Positions 41,915 to 50,862 of a stretch of 64,000 nucleotides of DNA are shown piece by piece. A program made the position numbers and the translations under genes. This DNA comes from Ahrensia sp. (GTDB lineage Bacteria > Pseudomonadota > Alphaproteobacteria > Rhizobiales > Rhizobiaceae). Every line of letters starts with the position of its first letter. Position 1 is the stretch's first letter. The stretch covers positions 124,001 to 188,000 of the forward strand of contig PAKZ01000043.1 of NCBI GenBank assembly GCA_002706335.1, written 5' to 3'. The notes under the pieces were generated by a model that was given only the letters and a program-made list of their open reading frames with translations, had not been told where the DNA came from and made no database searches.

Positions 41915-43123
41915 TCATAGCCGTTCGCCCTCGGTAGTCCTTGGAAACACGCGCAGCGGAACGGTAAGCGGACCGTATTCGGGCCAGCGGGTCATTTCAA
42001 CTTCACCAGTGAGTTCCAGGCGGCTGGTGCGGGTCACGATCCGCTGCAAGGTGACAGCCAGGAGAAGCCGGGCCAAAGGCGCTCCGGGGCACATATGCGG
42101 CCCGCGACCGAATGTCAGCAGATCGGGTTTCTTCCGGTCCAGGCGGAAGGTGTCCGGATCGGGGAAAAGCTCGGCGTCGCGGTTGCCCGATGTGAATACG
42201 ACCGCGAGGGCCTCTCCCTTTCGAATCATTCGTCCGCCCAGTTCGACATCCTCCCGTGCCGTTCGCGCGAAACCGCGGTAGGGCGTATAAAGCCGCAGCA
42301 GTTCCTCGAGCGCTATGTCAATCCTGTCGGGCGAGGAGGCGATTTCGCCATGATGTTCCGGATGGCGCGCCAGATGTACTGCCATTGAGCCTATAAAGGT
42401 GGTCGGGGCGATGATCCCGACCAGCAGGAATTGGCGCAGTGCGCCAAGGATAAGGGCATCGGGCAACGCTTCCCCGTCGACGCGCACGGCCAGCAGGCTG
42501 GCCGTCGGATCGCTGTTAGGGTCTCTGGGATTGAGCTTTCGATCCTCGATCAGTCCGGCCGCGATGGAATAGAGTTCGTCGCTGCGGGCCCGGAGGGTTT
42601 CGAGGTCCTGCCTCTGCAGCGCCATGTTGAACTCGGCGCCGACGGTGCGGATACGCTCGGCTTCCTCGCCATCCAGGCCGAAAAACTCGGCAAGCAGCGC
42701 GATCGGCAACACGAATGAGAATTCGGCGCAGATGTCGCCGCCGCCTTTGGCGACGAATGGGTCTAGGAAGCGGTCGACCATTTTCTCGATTCGTGGCCGC
42801 CATGCCTCGATGCGCTTCGGCGTCAGGAAGCGCAGGATTGCATTGCGGTATGGAATGTTGCCCGGCGGATCTAGATGCAGCGGCGGCCGCCGCTGGGTCG
42901 TGGCGACCGGCGGCACCACATTCTGCACGGTTGTCGTGAACGTCTGCCAATCGGTGAGGACGCGGCAAATGTCCTCGTGCCGTGTAACCGCCCAGAACCC
43001 GCCCAGATCATCGGAATAGGCGACGGGGCAGCGTGATCGGAGATCGGAGAACAACCGGTGCGGGCTGTCGAAATCCTCGACTTCCGGGACAGCGAAATCC
43101 GATTTGCGCTTGCTGCTCGTCAT
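41915..43123 (-). CDS. Cytochrome P450 (second of tandem pair)
   Basis: This soluble bacterial P450 of 402 residues has the heme-thiolate loop FGRGPHMCPGAPLARLLL near the C terminus, the ExxR helix (ALEELLRLYTPYRGFARTA) and the PERF-like FRLDRKKPD. The I-helix region reads LVGIIAPTTFIGSM, where most monooxygenases have AGxxT preceded by an acid, so oxygen activation may differ. The frame is open to 43180, but the ATG at 43123 overlaps the preceding P450's stop (ATGA) and begins at family homology. It needs a ferredoxin partner; the nearest is at 59596, in another operon. Confidence 0.9.
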   Translation of the reverse strand: MTSSKRKSDFAVPEVEDFDSPHRLFSDLRSRCPVAYSDDLGGFWAVTRHEDICRVLTDWQTFTTTVQNVVPPVATTQRRPPLHLDPPGNIPYRNAILRFLTPKRIEAWRPRIEKMVDRFLDPFVAKGGGDICAEFSFVLPIALLAEFFGLDGEEAERIRTVGAEFNMALQRQDLETLRARSDELYSIAAGLIEDRKLNPRDPNSDPTASLLAVRVDGEALPDALILGALRQFLLVGIIAPTTFIGSMAVHLARHPEHHGEIASSPDRIDIALEELLRLYTPYRGFARTAREDVELGGRMIRKGEALAVVFTSGNRDAELFPDPDTFRLDRKKPDLLTFGRGPHMCPGAPLARLLLAVTLQRIVTRTSRLELTGEVEMTRWPEYGPLTVPLRVFPRTTEGERL

Positions 43124-44340
43124 ACCGGTTTCCCGGCGTCGAGCGTCAGATCCAGCTTCGTCACGCCAAACTCCGTCCACCGCGCCCAGGCCGGCTCGCC
43201 CGTCATCCGGAAACTGCGCGTCATCGAAACCAGGGTCTCCAGGGCAATACGCGCCTGCAGGCGGGCAACAGACATGCCGATGCAGATATGAGGACCCATA
43301 CCGAAGGCGATATGGCGGTTGGGGCTGCGTTCGGGATCGAAGCGATCGGGGTCGGTAAAAACCTCCTCATCGCGATTCGCGGAAAGGAAGTTCAGGGCCA
43401 CCGGGCAATCTTCCGGAATATGCCGGCCACCGATTTCGACCTCCCGCGTAGTCCGGCGCACGAGCGCCTGATTAGGGGAATAGCAGCGCAGCAATTCCTC
43501 GATCAAAGGGCGCATGAGCGCCGGCTCGGTTCGGAGCCTTTGCTGCAGGGCGTGGTCATTAGCCAGGTGCCATGCCGCCGAACACAGGAAATTTCGCGGC
43601 ACGACATGACCGCCGATCAGCATCAGGCGGATCATCCCGGCGAGTTCGGTATCGTCATATGCGCCGTCCTCCGGCTGGATGCGCATAAGGCCTGTCACCA
43701 TGTCCGTTTCAGGATCGCGCGGTTCCGCCTTGCGGCCTGCGACGATATCGATCGCAAAACCGTCTATACGGCGGCTCAGTTCGCCGGCCGATGACAGATC
43801 GGCCGATTGTACCGCCTGAACATAGGCATGGCTGAGTTCGCCGAGGAGTTCGCCTTCGCCGCGATCGAGGCCAACCATGTCGCAGATCGTCCACAGTGTG
43901 AACGGGCCGGCAAAGCCCGTGCCGTATTCTGCCGGCATGCGACCGGACAACATTGTCTTCATCAGGTCGATTGCGGTCTCGCGCAGCCGCGCTTCCATCG
44001 ATCGGACCCGCTTTTCCTTGAAGAAGAAATTCAGCCCAGAACGGTATCGCCCGTGCTCCGGTGGATCCTTCTGCAATGGCAATCGTGGCAATCCCTTGCG
44101 TGGCGATGCGGGAATGACCGTCTGTTTCGTCGCGGTGAACGTTTCCGTGTCCCGGCTCGCCGCGACGACATCCGCGTATCGTGTCAGCGTGTAGAAGCCG
44201 TCCCAACGGTCGGAATAGGCCACGGGGCATTCGGCGCGCAGCCGCGCATGCATCGCAAAGGGGTCGGCAAGCGCCTCTGGCGAGTGGGGATCCCAATCGC
44301 TTTCAAGTGTCAGGGGCCGTAGATCGCGTTCGGTAGCCAT
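43120..44340 (-). CDS. Cytochrome P450 (first of tandem pair)
   Basis: This 406-residue soluble P450 has the heme loop FGMGPHICIGMSVARLQ, the ExxR helix LIEELLRCYSPNQALVRRT and the RFDPERSPNRH region. The I-helix motif is LIGGHVVPRNFLCSA, lacking the usual acid-threonine pair, as in its neighbour. The two P450s share the general N-terminal layout (LRAECPVAYSDRWDGFYTLTRYADV) and probably arose by duplication. The gene overlaps the TRAP permease gene by about 30 bases, so uptake and oxidation appear to be one unit. Confidence 0.9.
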   Translation of the reverse strand: MATERDLRPLTLESDWDPHSPEALADPFAMHARLRAECPVAYSDRWDGFYTLTRYADVVAASRDTETFTATKQTVIPASPRKGLPRLPLQKDPPEHGRYRSGLNFFFKEKRVRSMEARLRETAIDLMKTMLSGRMPAEYGTGFAGPFTLWTICDMVGLDRGEGELLGELSHAYVQAVQSADLSSAGELSRRIDGFAIDIVAGRKAEPRDPETDMVTGLMRIQPEDGAYDDTELAGMIRLMLIGGHVVPRNFLCSAAWHLANDHALQQRLRTEPALMRPLIEELLRCYSPNQALVRRTTREVEIGGRHIPEDCPVALNFLSANRDEEVFTDPDRFDPERSPNRHIAFGMGPHICIGMSVARLQARIALETLVSMTRSFRMTGEPAWARWTEFGVTKLDLTLDAGKPV

Positions 44341-45590
44341 AATGCTATTCCCGGGACATAGGTGACCAGCAGCAGGAACGCCGCCATCAGCAGGGTGAAA
44401 GGCCAGATGCCGCGAACCGCCTCGGACAACGGCGCGCGGGAAATGGAGGAGAGGACGAAGAGGTTGAGCCCGATCGGAGGGGTCAGGAAGGCGATCTCCA
44501 TATTGACGATCAGGACAATGCCGAAATGGATCGGATCGATGCCGAGTGTTCCCAGCACGGGCAGCACGATCGGCGTAACGATCAGGAGTACGGCGACCGC
44601 ATCCAGGAACATACCCATGACCAGCATGATGATGTTCAACGCTAGCAGGAACTGCCAGGCGCTGAGATCGAGCGAAACGGCCAGATCGACGAGGGCGGTG
44701 GGAACACCGGATCCGGTGATCCAGTGGGCGAAAAGCAGCGCGAAGATGACGATGAAGGTGACTGCGGACGCCGACTTCATCGCTTCCGTTGCCATCGGGA
44801 ATACGTCCCGCAGGCCGATTTCCTTGTAGACAAACAAGGCGACGAGCACGGATGTCACAGCGGCGACGCCGGCTGATTCCGTGACCGTCGCGAAACCGGA
44901 ATAGATCCCCGCGAAGACCGATACCGGAATAGCGATCGCCGGCAAAGCGCGCAGGTTCTTGGAGATGAATTCCCGACGGCTCACCCGGGATCCGGATGCG
45001 AAACCACGCCGCCGCGAGTAGAAAATCACCCAGCTTGCCAAAAGTGTCGCCTGGATGAGACCGGGGACGACGCCGGCCAGGAAAAGTCGGGGCACGGATT
45101 GCTCCGCGATCAGGCCAAAAAGGATCATGGAAAGGCTCGGTGGAATCAGGATACCCAGCGTTCCCGATGCGCCTACGACCCCGAGCGCAAACGGCCGGTC
45201 ATAGTTGCGGGCAACCATGGCCGGAATCAGGAAGGTGCCCATCGCCATGGCGGTCACGACGGACGATCCCGATATCGCCGCGAAGAGGGTTGTCGCGAGT
45301 ACGCAAACAAGCGCCAGGCCGCCGCGCATGTGGCCGACCCAACATTCGGTCGCCTCTATGATAATTCGGGCGATACCGCCGCGCTGCATGAACGTTGCCG
45401 CCATCACGAAGAAAGGCACGGCGAGAAACGTCGTCGAATTGATTCCGGAAATCGATGTCGCAGCCGCATCGAGCAGCGGTCGGCCTTCAAGGCCCAACAT
45501 CACCATGGCCGCGACACCAAGGGCGACGAAGATCGGAGCCCCAAGCGCCATCAGCGCCAGCATTCCAGCCAGTCCCGCGATTGCTTCCAT
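44310..45590 (-). CDS. TRAP transporter large permease (DctM family)
   Basis: This 426-residue integral membrane subunit has about twelve hydrophobic segments. Family marks include GINSTTFLAVPFFVMAATFM, GTLGILIPPSLSMILFGLIAEQSVPRLFLAGVVPG, and FLTPPIGLNLFVLSSISRAPL near the end. It forms the Na+- or H+-driven channel of a tripartite transporter for an organic acid. It shares a TGATG junction with the small permease gene and runs into the first P450 gene. Confidence 0.93.
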   Translation of the reverse strand: MEAIAGLAGMLALMALGAPIFVALGVAAMVMLGLEGRPLLDAAATSISGINSTTFLAVPFFVMAATFMQRGGIARIIIEATECWVGHMRGGLALVCVLATTLFAAISGSSVVTAMAMGTFLIPAMVARNYDRPFALGVVGASGTLGILIPPSLSMILFGLIAEQSVPRLFLAGVVPGLIQATLLASWVIFYSRRRGFASGSRVSRREFISKNLRALPAIAIPVSVFAGIYSGFATVTESAGVAAVTSVLVALFVYKEIGLRDVFPMATEAMKSASAVTFIVIFALLFAHWITGSGVPTALVDLAVSLDLSAWQFLLALNIIMLVMGMFLDAVAVLLIVTPIVLPVLGTLGIDPIHFGIVLIVNMEIAFLTPPIGLNLFVLSSISRAPLSEAVRGIWPFTLLMAAFLLLVTYVPGIALWLPNAIYGP

Positions 45591-46162
45591 CAGGATTCAG
45601 CTTTCGTCGTCTTGCCGGCTTCGCTTGTCTGGACGATGCCCCGGCGCAGAAGCATGAGTAGAAGGATACGCCCGATAATCAGGGCCATTCCCACCGGCAG
45701 CGCGAGAAACACCGCATAGGCCTGCGGCACCCTCAACGTGGATGCAGATCGTTCGTCGAGCAAAAGCGCGAACTCGAAGGCGCGCCAGCCATAGACCATC
45801 ATCACAACGCAAAATCCGAGGGTAAGCAGGATCATCAGCACGGGCAGGACGCGCCGCATGATTTCGGGCATCCCCATGACAAACACATCCGTGTTGATGT
45901 GCCGTCCTTCCGCCGCGAGCACGCTTCCGCTAATAACCGTTGCCCAGATGATGAGGTAGATGGAGATCTCTTCCGCCCAGTCCACCGCGTGAGCCGGCCA
46001 CACAGCGCGAACAATTGCTCCCCCCAGAAAACAGGCAAGCGAACACATCGTCAGCGCACCAATCAGCGCCATTTCGACGGCGGACCAGATTTTCAGGATT
46101 TTCTCGATCATGGAATGGCCGGAAAAGGCCGCCACGACGTGCGCCGTGGCGGCCGCCTTCAT
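45590..46162 (-). CDS. TRAP transporter small permease (DctQ family)
   Basis: This 190-residue protein has four membrane segments in DctQ arrangement, including ALIGALTMCSLACFLGGAIV and WAEEISIYLIIWATVISGSVLAAEGRHINTDVF. The W.EE..IYL...W motif is typical. It overlaps the binding-protein and large-permease genes by single bases at each end. It bridges the binding protein to the DctM channel. Confidence 0.92.
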   Translation of the reverse strand: MKAAATAHVVAAFSGHSMIEKILKIWSAVEMALIGALTMCSLACFLGGAIVRAVWPAHAVDWAEEISIYLIIWATVISGSVLAAEGRHINTDVFVMGMPEIMRRVLPVLMILLTLGFCVVMMVYGWRAFEFALLLDERSASTLRVPQAYAVFLALPVGMALIIGRILLLMLLRRGIVQTSEAGKTTKAES

Positions 46163-47169
46163 TATTTTGCCGACAACGTGTCCGCGACGCGTTTGACGAA
46201 GTCCGCGTCCATGCCCGAGTCCTTAACGATCTGGTCCTGTACGCCGATCATTTTTTCGCGCATTGCCGCGATCTCGTCCGTGCTCGGGTCATGATAGGCG
46301 ACGCCGTTCTGTTCATTGATAGCCCGCGCATCGGCCAGTTCGTTTGCGGAATAGTCACGCGCCCATCCAACGACCTTGTCCCATGAATCGAGAACGATCT
46401 TGCGGTCCGCCTCGCTCAGCTTGTCGAGCGTCGCCTTGCTGACGAGCGGGATGTAGACACCCCAGCCGGCATTGTCGGCAAAGGCATTGGCAATGCCCAC
46501 TTCCCAGAGCTTGCCGCCCTTGATCGTCAGGTCGGTGACCGAGCCCAGGCCATCGATCTGGCCTTGTGTGAGTTGCAGGACTATCTCGGACCTCGGAGTT
46601 GCCACGGGGCTGGCACCCATTTCCTTGAGAATGCTGACGACGACCGGGCTCGGCGGCGTCGCAAGCTTGACGCCCGACAGGTCGCCGTAGCTCTCGACGA
46701 CCTTTTTCGTTGTATAGGCGGAGTTGTTCGGAGCGAACTCGAAATGCCCTCCCGGCGGCACGACAATGCCCTTCTTCTCGACCATTCCCCAAAGCTCGCG
46801 ACCGAGGGAGCCATCGAGGATTTTCCGCACATCATCGCGGCTCGATCCGAAAAAGATCGGCAGCGTGATGACGGAAAGGTTCGGCTCGAACTGGCTGAGG
46901 GTTGGGCTGGCCTGAATGCTCAGATCCAGTGCCCCGGACGCCAGCGCGCGAACCGCGTCGGCGGACTTGTAAAGCTGCGCCCCCGGGAAAATGGAAACGG
47001 TGATAGAGCCGTTTGACTCCTTCTGGATTTCTTCGGCCCAGCGCTCCGCTGCCTGATTGCGGACATGGCCCGGCGGCGTCTCGACCGACAGGCGCAACTC
47101 GGTTGCGTTGGCCGCACCGGCCATGAGCAGGCTCAAGGCCAGCGCTGACAAGATCTTACTGCACTTCAT
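46162..47169 (-). CDS. TRAP transporter substrate-binding protein (DctP family)
   Basis: This 335-residue periplasmic protein has a Sec signal (MKCSKILSALALSLLMAGAANA). The mature domain begins TELRLSVETPPGHVRNQAAERWAEEI and includes the DctP helix region VVSILKEMGASPVATPRSEIVLQLTQGQIDGLGS, with the family's carboxylate-binding Arg. The likely ligand is an organic anion, perhaps an aromatic or branched acid that the P450s and CoA-transferase then process. It is the first gene of the three TRAP genes and lies 42 bases after the CoA-transferase stop. Confidence 0.92.
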   Translation of the reverse strand: MKCSKILSALALSLLMAGAANATELRLSVETPPGHVRNQAAERWAEEIQKESNGSITVSIFPGAQLYKSADAVRALASGALDLSIQASPTLSQFEPNLSVITLPIFFGSSRDDVRKILDGSLGRELWGMVEKKGIVVPPGGHFEFAPNNSAYTTKKVVESYGDLSGVKLATPPSPVVVSILKEMGASPVATPRSEIVLQLTQGQIDGLGSVTDLTIKGGKLWEVGIANAFADNAGWGVYIPLVSKATLDKLSEADRKIVLDSWDKVVGWARDYSANELADARAINEQNGVAYHDPSTDEIAAMREKMIGVQDQIVKDSGMDADFVKRVADTLSAK

Positions 47170-47211
47170 ATCGACTTCCTCCCGTGATTGCCGATTATCT
47201 GTTCATGACGA

Positions 47212-48372
47212 TCATCCGGTTCTGCGGCTTTGCGCCGATGAACCTATTTCGACGTGATTGCCCAATGTCGGGGCCGCCCGTTTCACACCCGGTCCGCCGG
47301 TTGCGAAGCGATATCCGGCGTTGAGGATCCTCTGTTCACCGCCAGCATCGTCTTTCAGGTCCATGAAGAGGTCCCGGTCGGACAGGTGAGGCATGTCCAG
47401 TGCGTCCTGCACCTCCTGCACACGCGCGGCCGGGACGCCTTGCCCGTGGAGCAGCGTCTCCCATTCCTTTGCCGGTCTCGCAGCCAGCGCCTCGGCTATC
47501 TTGCAATAAAGCGCATCTGCATTCGCGGCGCGCGATATGCGATCCGAGAACTCGGCCTCTTGGAGCAGATGCGACAGGCCTATAATCGACATCAAGGCGT
47601 CAACTTGCTTGTCCTCGACGGCGCCGATGGTGATCTCGCCTTCTGCGGTCGCGAAAGTGTCCGACGTCGGCGCGCGGCTGAAACCGCGATTGCCGGTTCG
47701 TTGAGGCGTCTCCCCGTTCATCAGGAGCGGATTGACGACCGAGAGCATCATAACGAGCGTCGCATCCAGCATGGCAACGTCGATCAGCTGTCCTTCTGCC
47801 AGACCCCGTTCCCTTTGAACGAGAGCGGTCTGGATCGCGAAGGCGGCGAGAAGGCCGGAGAATGTATCGACGATCGGAAATCCGACCCGCATCGCCGGAT
47901 CGCCCGGCAGCCCCGAGATCTTCATCAGGCCGGACAGGCTCTGTATGATCTGATCCATCGCCGGAATGCCACGCAGCGCATTATCGCGTCCGAAACCGGA
48001 TACGGAACAGTAGATGACACGCGGGTTCAGGTCGCGGATGCTGTCATAACCGAGGCCTAGGCGGTCCATGACCCCCGGCCGGAAATTCTCCACGATGATG
48101 TCTGCTTCCGCAGCGAGCGACTTGGCCCTCTGCAGGTCGGACGAGGATTTGAGGTTTAAAACGAGCGAGTCCTTGCCGGCATTGATGCCGGCAAAGGCCG
48201 GCGCCATTCCACGCTGGCTCGGATCGAGCGTGTAGTTGCGGAGCGGATCACCTGCCGGCGGCTCGATTTTCGTGACTTCGGCACCGTTCAGCGCAAGGAA
48301 ATGCGTTGCCAAAGGTCCAGCGACCACATGGCTGAAATCCAGCACCTTTATGCCCTGAAGAGCCTGGGCCAT
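47212..48372 (-). CDS. CaiB/BaiF family CoA-transferase
   Basis: This 386-residue class III CoA-transferase exchanges CoA between acyl donors and a carboxylic acid. The N terminus GIKVLDFSHVVAGPLATHFLALNGAEVTKIEPPAGDPLR is diagnostic. The catalytic Asp is expected in the FAGINAGKDSLVLNL region, and DIIVENFRPGVMDRLGLGYD follows. It is the first gene downstream of the operator-like repeat at 48387 and is followed by TRAP and P450 genes. It likely activates the imported acid for the dehydratase-like pair encoded upstream. Confidence 0.92.
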   Translation of the reverse strand: MAQALQGIKVLDFSHVVAGPLATHFLALNGAEVTKIEPPAGDPLRNYTLDPSQRGMAPAFAGINAGKDSLVLNLKSSSDLQRAKSLAAEADIIVENFRPGVMDRLGLGYDSIRDLNPRVIYCSVSGFGRDNALRGIPAMDQIIQSLSGLMKISGLPGDPAMRVGFPIVDTFSGLLAAFAIQTALVQRERGLAEGQLIDVAMLDATLVMMLSVVNPLLMNGETPQRTGNRGFSRAPTSDTFATAEGEITIGAVEDKQVDALMSIIGLSHLLQEAEFSDRISRAANADALYCKIAEALAARPAKEWETLLHGQGVPAARVQEVQDALDMPHLSDRDLFMDLKDDAGGEQRILNAGYRFATGGPGVKRAAPTLGNHVEIGSSAQSRRTG

Positions 48373-48386
48373 GTTCCTCCCGCAAA

Positions 48387-48407
48387 TTAGTTAATAGAAT
48401 GAACTAT
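48387..48407. promoter_or_regulatory. MarR-type operator-like repeat upstream of the CoA-transferase
   Basis: The 21 bases TTAGTTAATAGAATGAACTA plus one T carry AGTT/AACT half sites and match 17 of 21 positions of the site at 50773. The repeat lies 15 bases upstream of the CoA-transferase start, so this gene probably has its own MarR-controlled promoter inside the operon. Confidence 0.65.
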
Positions 48408-49699
48408 TATGTTCTACTGTCAATCGGATTCTTCGATGCCACCAGGCGTTTCAGACCATCCTCCACCAGAGACTTCGCTGCCGCAGCATCCCATTGGCGT
48501 GCGTCCACCATGTCGGCGTTCAGCTCGACGACCTCGACGCCGGCTTGTTCCATTGCGCGGCGGATAAAACCGGTGCCATATCCCGAAGGCCGGTCATTCT
48601 GCGGTACGATCATCACCGCCATGTCGATGCGATACTTCTTGGCCTGGTCGGCAAGCCATGCCCCGGCCCAGGGCGGCTGGTGCAGTTGCTCGTTCATGCT
48701 GACCACGCGCGCGGCCAGTGCCCGCACCGGATCTCCCTTGTCGGGCCGGATATATCCGTCGGCTGCGAACGGCAGATACATCGACCAGGCAAAGACGGCG
48801 TCGAACGCTTCCTCGAAGGCGGCGTAGAACCGCGTATCGAACCAGAGGCCGGCTCCGATCCACATCATTCGGACCTTTTCGTTGCGCTTTATGGCGACGT
48901 CCCCGGCGATGCGTTTTGCGATCTCCTCACGCACTTTCCGCGCATGATCGAGGGCCCAATCGGACCCGCGATGCCATTGCGGGATCATGACGTTCGGAAT
49001 CATTTCCGCTATTCGGACGGGGCAGCGCGGTGCCGCGGCGATCATGTCGGAGACCTCTTCGAAGACCCGTTCCTGCTCTTCGATGCGAGCCATGTACTTG
49101 GCAAAATCCACCTGGTCGAAGCGCCGTCCGGTCTTGTCCTCGACGAGGGTGATGAGGCGCTCGATTTGCGCCTGCAAAAGGTCCAGCCGACGTGATCCGT
49201 AGAATGTTTCCCAGTCGTCCCGCGCCCTGCGCCACCAGTCTGCCGCAGGCTGGTCAATGGCGGGCGCGGAAAGGAGCGCAAGAGGTGCCCCCGAAAGTCG
49301 AGCCCAATGGCCGAAAATGTGCTGATGGTCGTCGGCGCTTTGCCGTGCGCAAAGCAAGGACGGCGCAGGCAAGCCGCCCCATGGCTGATGTTCCGGGTCG
49401 CCATCCAGCGCTGCAAACAACGGCAGCGCAGAGTATTTCGCCAGGCGGGTGTGAAATCCCATCTGCTCCGATCGGTCGAGGTGGAAAGCGGCCAGTTGCT
49501 TGGCGGCGATCATCGAAGACCACCACTGGTTGACCACAACCGGCATGCCCAGCGCATGAAAAATCTCGTGCGGGGTGTCGGCGTTGACGAAGGCATAGCC
49601 TTCGCCCGCTGCCAGTCGGGCGCGCAGGCTTTTGGCCCAAATGCGCTGATAGGCGGTTGCATCAGCAGTCGCCTGCAACGGTGCGTATTCTGCGGTCAT
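48407..49699 (-). CDS. 2-hydroxyacyl-CoA dehydratase-fold protein (large subunit), cysteine-depleted
   Basis: This 430-residue member of the HGD-D family (2-hydroxyglutaryl/phenyllactyl-CoA dehydratase, benzoyl-CoA reductase) shows the blocks LGMPVVVNQWWSSMIAAKQLAAFHL, WIGAGLWFDTRFYAAFEEAF and IDMAVMIVPQNDRPSGYGTGFIRRAMEQAGVEVVELNADMVD. In cluster-bearing enzymes the matching places read LCSY and NRSCKPYS; here they are RLAKYSA and QNDRPSGYG, without cysteine. Only two cysteines occur in the whole chain. Radical [4Fe-4S] chemistry is therefore doubtful. It overlaps the companion subunit by four bases. Confidence 0.78.
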   Translation of the reverse strand: MTAEYAPLQATADATAYQRIWAKSLRARLAAGEGYAFVNADTPHEIFHALGMPVVVNQWWSSMIAAKQLAAFHLDRSEQMGFHTRLAKYSALPLFAALDGDPEHQPWGGLPAPSLLCARQSADDHQHIFGHWARLSGAPLALLSAPAIDQPAADWWRRARDDWETFYGSRRLDLLQAQIERLITLVEDKTGRRFDQVDFAKYMARIEEQERVFEEVSDMIAAAPRCPVRIAEMIPNVMIPQWHRGSDWALDHARKVREEIAKRIAGDVAIKRNEKVRMMWIGAGLWFDTRFYAAFEEAFDAVFAWSMYLPFAADGYIRPDKGDPVRALAARVVSMNEQLHQPPWAGAWLADQAKKYRIDMAVMIVPQNDRPSGYGTGFIRRAMEQAGVEVVELNADMVDARQWDAAAAKSLVEDGLKRLVASKNPIDSRT

Positions 49700-50742
49700 G
49701 ACATGGCGCCTCGCAGCCGACGACGCGCTTCGCCAAGGCAGACCTCATCAGGCCAGGCCTGGATAAAACCGAGGTCGATGAATCCGATTTCCATCCTGTC
49801 GCACAGGTCACGCATATTCGGCATGTGCCAGCCCCAAAGGTCGTCCGTCGGATCAACCTGCCAGAGAACTGTTTCGATGCGATGCTTCGCCAATAGTGGT
49901 TCGAGCGCCTCGATAAAGGCGTTCGGTCGCGCCTGACGCGGCGACAATGAGGCTTCGCTGAATTGCAGGACCGCCTGTTGCAGGTCTTTTGGCGGCGTTG
50001 GCGCGGGGAGACCGGACTGCAGGTCGAGCGCCAGAGTCCCGAATTCCTCGACAACGCGATGCAATCCTCCACCAGCGAGCGGGGATCCCAACAATGCGAA
50101 CCGAAGGTCCGGGGCCGGCGGTTTGCGCAGGTCTCTGCCCCGCAATTGGTTCAAGACTTCGATCGAGCGCGCCAGCGGCATATGCATCGCCGCATTGCGC
50201 GTATTGAACGCCGCGGTGCCACTGAGGCGTCCCCCTGATTGGGCTTGCGCGATCTGGCCCAGAAGACTTGCCCGCAGTGATACGCGTTCAAGAGTCTCCC
50301 TGACTGACCCGGCGCGCCGCGGCTGGATCTCCCTCAAGAAGCTTTCCAGGCGGGCAAGTTCAGCCGCGTTGAAGACCGAGACCTCCTCGTCGGGGGACAG
50401 CAGGAGGTTGAAGATGAATAGCGCCGGTCCATCCTCGGGGAGAAGACCCAGCCGACGAAGCTCAAGCGCATATTGATAAGCATGAAGCGCGCCCGGCGAT
50501 TCACGTAGGAAAATCACCGCCGGATTTCGATCGAAAGCTCCCTGTTCCAGGCGAAGCAGAAAACTGCGCACATACGGATCGAGAAAAGGCTCCAGGAGCG
50601 CCGAGATCCGGGATCCGTCGCGGAGGGTGACTGGCGCATCCGGACGTGTTTCATCGACCGCCTCATACCCCGCAAGCCACAGAATTTCCCTCGGAAAACC
50701 GTGTCCGTAGACCACGACAGAACGGTCCGCTTCCTCCCCCAT
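49696..50742 (-). CDS. 2-hydroxyacyl-CoA dehydratase-fold protein (small subunit)
   Basis: This 348-residue companion subunit shows the HGD-D traits VVYGHGFPREILWLAGYEAVDE near the N terminus and IETVLWQVDPTDDLWGWHMPNMRDLCDRMEIGFIDL near the C terminus. Active relatives have a KFCDPW cysteine at the latter site, which is not aligned here; only two cysteines are present. No HgdC-type activating ATPase is encoded in the window. It is the first gene of the operon, divergent from the MarR regulator, with an operator-like repeat 31 bases upstream. Confidence 0.7.
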   Translation of the reverse strand: MGEEADRSVVVYGHGFPREILWLAGYEAVDETRPDAPVTLRDGSRISALLEPFLDPYVRSFLLRLEQGAFDRNPAVIFLRESPGALHAYQYALELRRLGLLPEDGPALFIFNLLLSPDEEVSVFNAAELARLESFLREIQPRRAGSVRETLERVSLRASLLGQIAQAQSGGRLSGTAAFNTRNAAMHMPLARSIEVLNQLRGRDLRKPPAPDLRFALLGSPLAGGGLHRVVEEFGTLALDLQSGLPAPTPPKDLQQAVLQFSEASLSPRQARPNAFIEALEPLLAKHRIETVLWQVDPTDDLWGWHMPNMRDLCDRMEIGFIDLGFIQAWPDEVCLGEARRRLRGAMS

Positions 50743-50772
50743 AAATACTCTGGCTTTCCAAAACCGATAATA

Positions 50773-50793
50773 ATAGTTAATTTAGTGAACTAT
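50773..50793. promoter_or_regulatory. MarR-type operator-like repeat in the divergent promoter
   Basis: ATAGTTAATTTAGTGAACTA plus one T has matching ATAGTT/AACTAT arms around a nine-base middle. It lies between the dehydratase-like gene (start 50742) and the MarR gene (start 50863), and 17 of its 21 bases recur at 48387. Confidence 0.7.
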
Positions 50794-50862
50794 GTGCTTT
50801 GCCCTTGTCAATCCCGCCTCCAGCATCTTGCATTGAATCAACGCTGCGGGCAGGTTCGGCCA

